A model generated the notes under the pieces. That model was not told the origin of the DNA. It searched no databases and worked only from the letters and a program-made list of their open reading frames with translations. Of a DNA stretch of 64,000 nucleotides, positions 32,220-41,984 are shown one piece after another (the first letter of the stretch is position 1; every line of letters starts with the position of its first letter). The DNA comes from Morella rubra (taxonomy: Eukaryota; Streptophyta; Magnoliopsida; Fagales; Myricaceae). The stretch lies in contig CM025855.1 of the NCBI GenBank assembly GCA_003952965.2, positions 20,359,633-20,423,632 on the forward strand. The letters are read 5' to 3'. The translations under genes and the position numbers were made by a program.

Positions 32220-32820
32220 GTGTATTTGGCTTGGTTTATGAAGATGCCCTCATGATTTTGTTTAATCTGAGGTCCGAGAAAGTAATTCAACTCTCCCATA
32301 AGATTCATCTCGAATTCACCTTTCATAACTTTGAAAATTCTTCACACAGAGACTCATTAGTAGAACAAAAAATGATATCATCAACATATATTTGAACGAT
32401 AAGCAATTCATTTTCCTTTTCCTTAGTAAAGAGAGTGGTATCGATCATACCTCGTGAAAATCCATTTTCAATAAGGAACTCAACAGTCCATACCATGCTC
32501 GAGGTGCTTGCTTCAAGCCATACAGTGCTTTTGTGAGCTTAAACACATGGTGTGGTAGCTTTTCATCTAGAAATTCAGGAGGTTGTTCTACACACACTTC
32601 CTCAGAAAGAGAACCATTAAGAGATGCACATTTCACATCTATTTGAAATTATTAAAACATGCAAAGGCAAACAACATGCAAAAGGATTGTAATCTAGCAA
32701 TAGGTGCGATGGTCTCATCAAAAACAATTCCCTCTTCTTAATTATAACCTTGGGCTACCAACCTTGCCTTGTTCCTTACCACAACCCCAGATTCATCCAT
32801 TTTGTTTCGAAAAACCCATT
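32220..32820 (-). pseudogene. Copia-A reverse transcriptase, frameshifted
   Basis: Minus-strand pieces: WVFRNKMDESGVVVRNKARL (about 32820-32760), NGSLSEEVCVEQPPEF, VFKLTKALYGLKQAPRAWY (32560-32500), and IVQIYVDDIIF (about 32405-32370) with the YVDD box intact. Order and spacing are those of copia RVT_2. Breaks at about 32745, 32640 and 32445. Confidence 0.88.
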
Positions 32821-32862
32821 TAGGCTAATAACTGGATGATCTTCGGGTCTAGGAACTAAATG

Positions 32863-33290
32863 TCATACCAGAATGTAAGGCAAAATTACTAGCTTGATTA
32901 TAAGAAGAGCGAGTTCTACACCTTTCTCCACATTACCAATGACTTGATCAATATGATGATTTCTGACAAACTTCAAAGCCTTTGGTAGATCGTTGTTGAT
33001 TTGAGGTGTTTCTTTTTCAAGATCTACAATATTATTGTCATCTCTTCTCATTGAAATGTTAGATTCATCAAATACCACATGAACAGATTCTTCAACAACT
33101 AGAGTATGTTTATTGAAAATACGATTGGCTTTACGAGAAGTTGAATAACCAAGAAAGATACCTTCATCTGCTTTTGCATCAAGCTTACCCAAATTGTCCT
33201 TGTTGTTGTTGAGCATAAAGAATTTGCATCCAAAACATGAAAATAACTAATGTTGGGTTTTCTATCATTCCATAGCTCATAAGGAGTTTT
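32863..33290 (-). pseudogene. Copia-A integrase C-terminal part
   Basis: Reads LDAKADEGIFLGYSTSRKAN, RIFNKHTLVVEESVHVVFDE, the conserved end of copia integrases (FLGYSxxSKAYRVYN). A GNNKKTxxxPY-like start lies at about 33280. The catalytic core further upstream is decayed. Confidence 0.8.
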
Positions 33291-33354
33291 CTTAAGATAT
33301 ATTTTATAACACCATTTTGTTGAGGAGTTCTAGGAGCCAAGAAGTTATGGTTAA

Positions 33355-34610
33355 TACAATTTTAACCACAAAACTTTTCATTCTTTTCCATATCAGTCCT
33401 TATACTAGAAATAGCTCATTTTGAATCACTTGCTAAGTTTTTCAAAAGCTCTCATCTTTATGAGCTAGGAATAGAACCCAATCTACTCATAACAACAACA
33501 AAGCCATATTTGCCACCCAAACTCCTTGGACCAAATAAGTCCAAGTTGAAGTGACCTAGAAGTGGCATATTTTTTTAAAAGAGTTTTGGTTTGTTTGCCT
33601 TTTTGCACAAATCTCAAAAGTAAGGTTAGGCAAACCCGAAACAAGATAGTTTTGAAATCAAGTCCATGCTTGCATGAGCAAGCCTTCTATGTCCTTGTCA
33701 GTTAGAGATGAAAGACATTTTATATTTCTTGAAGAAATGCTCTCTAAATGAACAGTGTACATGCTTTCAAATCTATGTCCAACAAATAAGGTTTTCTTGT
33801 TTTCAATGTTTTCAATACATATTGATTATTCAAATATGACTTGGCCCTTATCACATACTTGACTTATGCTCAACAAGTTATGCTTCAAACAATCTGAGGA
33901 TGTTACGGTAAGAATTTAAAATTATCATTAAGATTGGTACCCACTTTTCTCATTTGAACTCCACTTATCACCTGAGGGAATGCTGGTCCGTTTTTTAACT
34001 TTGCTAAGTATCCTGCAGGTTTCTAAACAAGGCCCTGTCAATTCTTTTCCATTCATTATGCTAGAAATAGTTCATTTTGTTGCTAAGTTTTTCAAAAGCA
34101 AATCATCTTTATGAGCACCCAATCTACTGATCAACAAAGCCATACGTTTGCCACCCAAACTCAATTTGGGTTGGACCAAATAAGTCCATGTGTAGAGTTG
34201 AAGTCTAGAAGTGGACACAATTTTTGGCTTAAAAGATTTTGGTTTGTTTGCCTTTTGACAAGCTGCACAAATCAAAAGTTTAGGCAAACCCGAAACAAGA
34301 TTCTTTTTGGCTAGTTTTGAAATCAAGTCCATGCTTGCATGAGCAAGCCTTCTATGCCACAACCAACTATCCTTGTCATTTAGAGATGAAAGACATTTTA
34401 TTTTTTGAAGAAATGCTCTCTAAATGAACATGTACACTTTCAAATCTATGTCCAACAAACAAGACTTTCTTGTTTTCAATGTTTTCAACAATACATATTG
34501 ATGATTCAAAATGACTTGGTTTCCCTTATCACATATTGACTTATGCTTTATGCTTTCTGAGACATACCGTCACCAAATGTAAATCCCTTTTCTTTTGGGC
34601 TAAGAGATTT
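33355..34610 (-). repeat. Internal tandem duplication in copia-A (integrase entry region)
   Basis: About 33355-33960 and 34030-34600 are two copies of the same region. Both contain tcaagtccatgcttgcatga, gcaagccttctatg, gagatgaaagacatttta and gttttcaatgttttcaa. The right copy reads better (34362-34072 minus: MWHRRLAHASMDLISKLAKK, CAACQKANKPKSF, the GAG-pre-integrase/zinc-finger part). The left copy has small deletions throughout. Confidence 0.85.
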
Positions 34611-34767
34611 GAACCAACTCTTATCCCCTGTCATGTGCTTGGAGCATCCACTATCAAGAACCCAATGTTCCTTGACTTCGATTGACTTCAAGCACTCCTA
34701 AAAAAGAATCATTCTTGATTTTTGGTACCCAAATCCTTTTGGGTCCTTTGGTGTTAGAAAATTTCTT

Positions 34768-36010
34768 TCATTTGAATCCAAACAAATTTAATGTAGAAGA
34801 TTTCTTTCTAGTTGGACAAGTGTGCGAAATGTGTCCAGATTTACCACAAAAGTTGCACAATGTAAATGATGGAGATGATTTTGTGATCATATAAGAGTAA
34901 GATTTTTGATCATTGAAGGAATCATATCCAATGCCACTTTTGTTGAACAACACCTTTGAGAACCAAGAAGAATGTCAAGGTTTTTCTTTCCTTGAGTAAA
35001 TCTTGCAAGATCATTTGTAAGAGAGTCAACTTTCACTTTCAAGGTGACATTTTCAACAATCAAAATACTTGACTCACTTTGCAAAGGTTTTTCATTTTCT
35101 TTTGTGGTCCTTGCAAGATCATCTCTAAGAGATGTGACTTGACTCTTCAAAGTATCATTCTCTTTTACAATACTTTCAAAATTCTTTTTGAGAGAACAAT
35201 ATTTTGAAAACATTCTTTTTAGTTCAAGTTCATCAAACGCATCTTGCAATTCATCAAATGAGAAGGAATGAATTAGAGAGTCTTGTACCTCATCTTCATC
35301 TTCCTTTGCCATGAAGCATAGGTTTGCAACTTCTTTATCACTATTACTATCACTTTCGTCGGTCTCTCCCCATGCGGCCAAAAATGCTTTTTTTTTTGTT
35401 CTTGAACTTCTTGGATTTCTTATGGGATTCAAGGTTGGGGCAATCCGTCTTATATGTCCCGGCTTCTTGCATCCATAGCAAATAATGTCATTCTTTTTGC
35501 TACTATCACCTTTGTAGCTTGTCTTCCTTGGAAAACTTTCATCTTCTTGTTTCTTCCTGAAGAACTTCTTGAATCTATTGGTGGACAATGTCATTTCCTC
35601 ATCATCTTCGGAAGACTCATCATCACTAGAGCATGAGGCTTTCAAGGCAATGCCTCTTTTTTCTTTTCCTTCATCCTCATCTCCCTTTACTTGGTTCATC
35701 TCATGTGTCATGAGAGATCCCATGAGCTCATCCAAAGAAAGCTTTGTCAAGTCTTTGGCTTCTTGAATGGCAGTGACCTTGGTTCCCAAGCTTTTGGTAG
35801 ACACCTAAGGATCTTTCTCACCATTTCAACATTAGTATATTCTTTACCAAGAGATTTAAGACCATTTATAATATCGGTAAAGCGAGTAAACATAAATGAA
35901 ATATTTTCATCGAGTTTCATTTTAAAAAGCTCATAACTATGAACAAGCATACTAATCTTGTTTTCTTTAACTTGATTCGTACCTTCATGGGCACTTGAAG
36001 TTTGTCCCAA
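34768..36010 (-). pseudogene. Copia-A gag
   Basis: The minus strand gives YELFKMKLDENISFMFTRF and MVRKILRCLPKAWEPR (UBN2-type gag), then from 35804 TAIQEAKDLTKLSLDELMGS, a zinc knuckle start CYGCKKPGHIRR whose last cysteine is lost by a shift, an acidic region, FSFDELQDAFDELELK, and two coiled repeats (LKSQVTSLRDDLARTT, LKVKVDSLTNDLARFTQG). A GKSGHISHTCP piece follows (34820). In live elements gag forms the RNA-packaging particle. The longest open piece is 305 codons. Confidence 0.88.
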
Positions 36011-36349
36011 ATTTATTTCGTGGTATCACAACCGGAAACACGATTAAATTCATTTGAATCAAGTGCACAATATAACACATTCATAGCTTTAGAATTTCAA
36101 GGACATAAGTTTTAAATCAGCATCATCCCAATCTTTTTCATCTTTCAACATACCTTCCTTGTCTCTAGGAAATTTAGGACCATTTGAGATAACTCTCACA
36201 ATTGATAGTCCACAGCTTGGATGTAAATCCTCATCCTTGCTTTCCAATAGTTGTAGCAAGTCCCATTGAACAAAGGTGGTCTATTTGTGGATTGACCTTC
36301 AGCTAAAGAGGTACTAACAAGGGTTGTCATAGATAGAGATATTAAACCT

Positions 36350-36365
36350 CAGCTCTAATACCAAT
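36350..36365 (-). other. Copia-A primer-binding site
   Basis: gctctaataccaat; its complement attggtattagagc is the initiator-methionine tRNA site with one change from TGGTATCAGAGC. It touches the LTR at 36366. Confidence 0.85.
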
Positions 36366-37762
36366 TGTGAGTCTAAATAACAACCCAAGAGGGGGGGGTG
36401 AATTGGGTTTATCAAAAACTTAGTCCTTTTTCAATAAAAACCCAGATCTGAAAAATAGCCCTTTTTAACAATTAATAATGCAGATCTGAATGTGTATAAT
36501 GCTAAGCAAAATATATGCAATAATGATAAAGCATAAAGCATAAATCTCCACAAGTATGAATATGTACTGAAACGTAAGAGAGATAGAGTTAGAGAGATGA
36601 CACCGTATTTTTAGGTGGTTTGGCCAACACTTGCCTACGTCCACCCCCAAGGCTATTGACTTCCTTGGGCTTCCTTCACTATTCTCCAAATAGCAAATAC
36701 ACCTTAGCTTCTGGGTGCTAAGGAACCTTTACAAAGCGTTTTTTGAGCTCACGCTTTAACTCTCTTCACAAATCCAAAACCCAAGGGATTTCTTCTACTC
36801 TCACAAGTAGGACAAGTGTTTTCCCAACACTCAAATATTTTACAATAGATGGGTACAATAAATAATGGCTCTCTAAGCTGAATTATCAAATGAAAAGCTC
36901 AATAAAGTGCAAGAAGACAAGATTCTTCAATGAAACCTAAAGTTTGGCAAGGTAGGAGCACAAGCTTTCTTGGTAGGTGCGGTCTTCCCTCTTCTTCAAA
37001 GCACTTTCTCTCTCTAGAAGTTAGGGCACGATTGATTGCAAGTGTGCTGTCTCTTCTTCAAGAAACTTCTCTCTCTTTGGAGGCTAGATCGTCAAGGATA
37101 AGCATGAGAAGAAGATTTAACAATGGGAGCTTTGATCTTGGAGGAATCAACAAATGAAATCTTTGGATCTTGCTTTCTCTCTCTATCGGAGGTAGATTTT
37201 GAATAATGATGCAAGTCCTTACTTTCTCTCTCTATCTCATTCTTCTTATAACCCCCAAGTCTTCAACGGTCATCAAAGCCCTCAAAAGTGCCGTTGGAAG
37301 GGCATCCAAGTCATTTGAGACCATTTGGAGACTTTTTGGATGAGTTGGCGTCGTTTCCAGAATATCTGCAAATTCGCACCATGTGTCGACACATTGTCTT
37401 CATGTGTCGACACTTTAAACTTAGTCTGAAATTTTGGTCTTGAGAGACAGTGCAATGTGTCGACACTTGTCTTCAATGTGTCGACACATTGAATACTTAG
37501 TCTGAAAAATTTGTTCTTTGACAGCAACTACTCCAATTCAACATATCTCAAAAACACCTACAATATAAAAATTGACCAATTAACTTGTGTAATGGTGTTC
37601 AAGTCCACTTATAAATATTTTAGAGAGATAACGTCAATATTTGAAATAAATCCTTTAGAAAAGTGGATTGACAATGTAAAATCTAAAATCCTTCAAAACT
37701 TAGAATTTTTGTCATCATCAAAATCAATTATGGATTGTTTACAAAACAACCTTAGGCTAACA
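36366..37762 (-). repeat. Copia-A 5' LTR (right)
   Basis: 1,397 bp from tgtgagtctaaat to taggctaaca. It holds four GTGTCGACA sites (cores at 37385, 37406, 37459, 37480) and the tttttaggtggtt block (36609 on). Confidence 0.93.
37383..37490. repeat. GTGTCGACAC palindrome pairs in copia-A U3
   Basis: Cores GTCGAC at 37385, 37406, 37459 and 37480: two pairs, each exactly 21 bp apart, the pairs 74 bp apart. In minus orientation they are 280-380 bp into the LTR. Confidence 0.88.
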
Positions 37763-38355
37763 TACATATATACTTGAATATACTATCTCATGAAGAGACT
37801 GTTGGATTTTTTATTGAGCATTTATATAAATTCATTCATCATACACAAGACCCGACATTGTCTGGAATATTTGACCTAGAAATATCATCACTATATGACT
37901 CGGTCAAAGTACAAGTACACAATAAACAAATCTGCATAAACTCTCTCAGGTCTAAGGATAACATAAACAAATTGTGATGAATAGTTTCTCAACATCAGTG
38001 ATCACTTCCATAAGGTATCAATATTTGATCCGTTCAGTGCATGTACCCTTACATTATTCCCACTCGTTTGCTTAAGGTCACCATCTCGATAACTGAGTAC
38101 ATCATCATATTTAATAGAGGCACAACAAGCATAGACCTATTGTACATAAAAATGTACCTTGGTCTAGAACAAAACACCAAGTGTAGAAGGAACTGAAAAG
38201 TCATACTCCCGCCTTTTGATTCATTAATCATTGGCATGACTTTTCTACAATGTCACTCAATAATAATCGTGTAATATCTTATGTCACAACATATTATCTA
38301 ACATAATAAATATAAACACGTGGCATCTAAATAACAATTATATAGAATAATTACA
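37763..38355 (-). repeat. Copia-B 5' LTR, right half
   Basis: Starts with the second TACAT and follows the left LTR sequence (atactatctcatgaagagac, cctattgtacataaa) to agaataattaca at 38355. Next base begins host intron 2. Confidence 0.85.
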
Positions 38356-38471
38356 GGACAACTAGGTAAAATTGGGCATTCTTATGTTAAGCCAGGATTT
38401 TTTTTCTCCTCTCTCTCTCTCCTTTTAAAAATATTCTTAATGAGTGCAACAGAAGATCCCAAGTTACTTAC

Positions 38472-39024
38472 CAAAGAATCAGCCCACAAAATTTTCTTGA
38501 TAATCTTTTGATTTCCAGGCATGTGCAAGGCATTCCAAATTCTTTTGTTATGTATTATATTTGTCAAGAAAATCATAAACAACAATTGACGGATGCCACC
38601 ATCCACTTCAATGTCTTTATGTGCCTTAGCTTCAAATCGAGTAGATGTGCTGTTATCCTCGTCCTCATCATCTTCATTTTTTTTAACAGCTACAAAAGCC
38701 CATTGCATTCGTTGTAAGTCAAAGACATGCTCGGCTTTGGCATCTGCTAAAACAAATATATCCCCAGGCAATGTCTTGTAAGGCTCCTCGCCATGAACAG
38801 TAATTTACATTAGATGATCTGTTTCTCCAGTGATCAACCTTAACATCGAATAATTTTGATCCATACGGCCATTTCTCCTTTAATTCCAGTATTTCAGCAG
38901 AAGGGGCTCTGAACATAATCTCCATACTCGAATGAAGTTGTGCACAAGTTTCTTCCAGTAATGGATAAACATATAACCCAAAGTACCGCTCAATTGATTC
39001 AAAGGAGAGAGGAATCTTTTCTAC
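38472..39024 (-). pseudogene. Host TRANK1-like exon 2
   Basis: Acceptor ttatag before GTAGAAAAG (39024), donor GATTCTTTG/GTAAGT (38472/38471). Reads VEKIPLSFESIERYFGLYVY, PLLEETCAQLHSSMEIMFRA, WPYGSKLFDVKVDHWRNRSS, then after a frameshift near 38800 TLPGDIFVLADAKAEHVFDL, QWAFVAVKKNEDDEDEDNST, NKRIWNALHMPGNQKIIKKI. These blocks are the N-terminal region of the family, before the helicase core. The frameshift and a short extra segment near it disable it. Confidence 0.85.
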
Positions 39025-39816
39025 CTATAAAAGGATGAAAAAAAAACCTTGTCATTAATAAGCTCATGTACACAAATTATTCTACTGTAAATAACAACAG
39101 AATATAGAAATTTTCTACAGGTTTAACCACCACTTCAAGAAGATGATAGTTCCCTTCTCATTCCTCATTGCATTTTATATTTTTCTTTCTTTTTTTAATA
39201 TGTTGCAGTTGTAGGAAACATATATAGAAAGGCCACAAAAGACTCCCCCACTAGTCTTTCTTCCTGGTCGAAATATTTCCAGCGATTACTTTCAGAATAC
39301 TTACACAATTTAATCCAGCGTAAACCAATATCCTGTAAGTTTCCAACTTGAACTTTAGAAGGATGAAATATAGTGCAATTGCAAAGACAATGGACACATC
39401 TTAGTGTTATAAAGTTGATGAATGTCATGAAGATTCTCCTTTTTAATCCAGGAAATATCCCATCCATCTGGAAGAAAAACACAGAATTTCAAATTCATAA
39501 CCTCAAGTAGTTGGTGTATGTCAATAGCTTCTATAAATTACTATAACAAACAACTCTTAGAACCTAAAGTGAACCTAGGAATTTTTAATTCAAGCATTAC
39601 TAGTTATCAAGAGGACGAGGAAGGGATCTATACATTTGCACCTTTTTCCCACAGCTTTAGAACCAAAGAGAATGAATCATAAAACAGTTTGTAAACCTTA
39701 GGAAAAGGAAAAGAAATGGAAAAAATGTTGCGAAAGATCAAGTACGTGGTGAACACAAAGGAGGTATGTTTTGAAGTCTCCTCCGATTAGCTTTCTTGAC
39801 AGAAGTCCTCTCAGGT
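39025..39816. other. Host intron 1, part between exon 2 and CACTA-3
   Basis: Mostly AT-rich. A minus-strand open stretch (39482-39195; FHPSKVQVGNLQDIGLRWIK, FDQEERLVGESFVAFLYMF) is of unknown nature. 39570-39800 is similar to 60230-60500 upstream of exon 1. It ends with GGT, the CACTA-3 target duplication. Confidence 0.5.
39570..39800. repeat. Segment duplicated upstream of host exon 1
   Basis: Shares gaacctaggaat, gaggaagggatct, acatttgcacct, ccttaggaaaaggaaaagaa and gttttgaagtctcct, in the same order and orientation, with 60230-60500. The second copy has an inserted poly-T stretch. Confidence 0.8.
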
Positions 39817-39990
39817 CACTACTAGAAAATTAACTTTTAGTGACAAAATGCTATTTTCGTCACTAAAAAAGGGATTTTCGTGACAAAAATAATTTTCGTC
39901 ACCAATTTCTTCACTAAAGGTTTTATTTGTGACGAAATAAAAATGTCGTCACTAAAAGTTAATTTTTTGGTGACGAAAAGTTTCGTCACA
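39817..39990. repeat. Left TIR and fold-back repeats of CACTA-3
   Basis: CACTACTAGAAAAT, then alternating ttttagtgac and gtcactaaaa words (39835-39970) that can pair with each other. Confidence 0.9.
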
Positions 39991-41285
39991 CGCCGATCGA
40001 TTGGTTATACACCGATCGATCGTTCCTTTTGTGATGAAATGCTCCGTCAATAAATGCAAAGAGTTTTGGCGACGAAATTACATCGTCACTCCAACTGGTC
40101 GATCGTTGTTTATCTACCAATCGATCGGTTAGCAACAAACACGTGGCTTTGAAACCAATCGATCGGTTAGAGTAACCATTTGCAAATGCAAAACATCGAT
40201 CGATCGGTAAGCGAAACTATCAATTGCATGAAGAGACAATCGATTAGTTAAAGTGATCGATCGATCACCGAATCGACAAATGAGTGATCGCCACATTTTT
40301 CAAATAAACAATCGATCGTTATGATATTACGATTGATCGGTAATCATAACCGTCACTTTTTCGAATCGCCGTTCGATCCCTGGATAGCGATCAATCATCA
40401 TTTCAACAAATGGTAGTATGCCACGTGTTTATCGATTATTGTTACGATATTACTAATCGATCGGCGCGAAGGATTATATGAAACCGCTGAAGTCATTTTT
40501 ACCGGTTATCTCTCCACAAAATCTCTCGAATCCTCTCAAATTTGCGTTGTCCTCCAAAGTGTGTGTAATCATCCTTCATTGTCTTCTACGTCAAAGGTAC
40601 GTACTTATATTGTTTTTAAGCGATATTAAGCGGTTGTAAATGAGTTTTTAGTTTACGTTTTTTAATTTACTATATCATCCATTTATTTTATTGTTGATAT
40701 ATATTTTAAGAGTTTAGGATTTTTTTGGGATCAATTTGGGTGATTTTGGGCCTGTTTTGGGGTTTTGTAATGTCTGTGTGTTTTCTTTCTTGTACCGATT
40801 GATCGCCTTCTTAGGCGATTGATCGCCTTGTAGGTGCTGAGTCCAATGATCGATCGGCTAAATTAATCGATCGATCGTTGTATTTGATTAGTGACCGATT
40901 GATCGATCCATCTAAACTGTGCGTTTATATGTAAGACCGATCAATCATTTATTGTGACGATCGATCGTTATATTATGCTGTGCATGTTAGAAGTAGTGAT
41001 CGATCGATCGCTTTCACCTAAGCGATCGATCGTTAAGCTTTAATGTGAATTTTATTAACGAGCGATCAATCGTTTTCCAGGCGATCAAACTTATGTGCAC
41101 TAAAACGCATCGTTTTACCTTTCGTGTTAGATCTATCAAATGGACAGATCGATCGCCATGTCACGATCAATCGCTTAGGTGTTATCGATCAATCACTATT
41201 TTCATAAACGCACCATTTTCAATTGTCAATCGATCGGTTACCTAACGGATCGATCGTTATATGTTGTGATCGGATCGCCTTTTTG
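39991..41285. repeat. Left subterminal GATCGATCG array, CACTA-3
   Basis: More than twenty copies of CGATCGATCG and decayed forms (for example 39993, 40016, 40099, 40121, 40158, 40197, 40256, 40313, 40332, 40457; then 40799 onward to 41270). Many neighbours are 19-23 bp apart. A motif-free gap (about 40470-40793) contains a TATA-like ggattatatgaaacc and a splice donor CAAAG/GTACGT (40597). Confidence 0.85.
40471..40598 (+). promoter_or_regulatory. Presumed promoter and leader exon of the first CACTA-3 gene
   Basis: ggattatatgaaacc (40471-40485) is followed by a motif-free leader and a donor GTACGT at 40597. A matching acceptor ttttacag lies at 48117, just ahead of the PTPD start codon. Gypsy-2 sits inside this intron. 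The same leader and donor are conserved in CACTA-2 (reverse). No transcript evidence. Confidence 0.5.
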
Positions 41286-41292
41286 TTACTTC

Positions 41293-41916
41293 TGATGCAG
41301 ACCGGGATCTGCAAGGCTTGGCAAAATCCGAAAAGGATTGAGCCAAGGAAAGGGGATAGTCCTGGGATGTCACTCGACCAGGGGTAGCGGAAGCCACTCG
41401 ATGCTACTAATAGCGGAAGCCACTCGCTTGATTGGTAGGAGGATGTCACTCAACTCCAAAGCAAGAGATACACTTGCAAGAATTATATCTTTGAATCAAA
41501 AGGTTCTTCCTATTATTTTGGATAATCACTCATATATAGAGTTTATTACATCATGGTCAAGCTAGAAAAAATGGAATAATAAAGTCTAGACAATTCCAAC
41601 ACAAAAGAAATTAAATGCACTTTGAAATTCGCTGACTGTTGCCATTCCCGACGTCCAGAAGTAAAAACATCATAACTTTCTCTAGGAATCTTCAAATGAT
41701 ATGAGGTCAAGTGCGTTTGAAACTAGAAACATAGATATTTCCAAAGATATATTGCACGCTTACTAACTAATCGTAAATCGTTCTAGAGGAGGTGCAGATC
41801 TGCCCGAGATGCAAGTGATGCTTCGATACCTCGGCCCGAGATACAAGAGATGCTTTGTTACCTCGGCCCGAGATGCAAGTGTTGTATGTCGGGGTGCAAG
41901 GGATGCTTCTGCATCA
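41293..41916 (-). repeat. LTR-A of gypsy-2 (3' LTR)
   Basis: 624 bp, tgatgcagaccggg to gcttctgcatca. Next to it ttcaccccttcttg is the minus-strand PPT (caagaaggggtgaa). It holds 31-32 bp repeats at 41797-41895. Confidence 0.93.
41797..41895. repeat. 31-32 bp tandem repeats in gypsy-2 LTR
   Basis: Units gcccgagatgcaagtgatgc (41803), gcccgagatacaagagatgc (41834) and gcccgagatgcaagtgttg (41866), each preceded in the later copies by cctcg, giving a near-palindromic CTCGGCCCGAG. Spacing 31 and 32 bp. Matching copies are in LTR-C (47930-48010). Confidence 0.8.
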
Positions 41917-41984
41917 TTCACCCCTTCTTGAAAAGAACTCGCCTTCGAGTTTGAGTTCAGATCTTCCCACAGCAATTGATCTAA

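Larger units (their letters stand above)
28226..37762 (-). mobile_element. Copia-A: complete SIRE-like Ty1/copia element
   Basis: 9.5 kb, minus-oriented, with perfect 5-bp target duplication TACAT (28221-28225 and 37763-37767). Order on the minus strand: LTR 37762-36366, PBS, gag (36010-34768), gag-pre-integrase, integrase, RT, RNase H, a third ORF (31230-30130), PPT (29640-29626), LTR 29625-28226. The extra ORF behind pol, the gag tail with DLARFTQGKKNLDILLGSQ, and the AAAAAGGGGGAGA tract point to the SIRE/Maximus lineage. All genes carry frameshifts. It sits in the 5' LTR of copia-B. Confidence 0.93.
18435..38355 (-). mobile_element. Copia-B: nested Ty1/copia element
   Basis: Minus-oriented. 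3' LTR (left, 18435-19312, its outer part deleted), G-rich PPT (atctcccacttgcac, 19313-19327), a split RT remnant, PBS (ggctctgataccac, 27611-27624), then the 5' LTR (27625-28225 plus 37763-38355, about 1.19 kb), which is interrupted by copia-A. Also nested inside are a solo LTR at 19943-22389 and a hAT element at 22838-24627. No readable gag or integrase is found. Right of it is host intron 2 beginning ggaca; the left target duplication is lost. Confidence 0.8.

Noticed and set aside
39195..39482. Minus-strand frame (LRWIKLCKYSESNRWKYF) as a host exon
   Set aside because: It has no match to the TRANK1-like family that I can recognise and no clear splice sites. Left as unknown in the intron description.
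39991..41285. GATC sites as bacterial Dam-type replication or repair signals, or bacterial DNA contamination
   Set aside because: All surrounding features are plant nuclear transposons and spliced exons; the words belong to one CACTA family.
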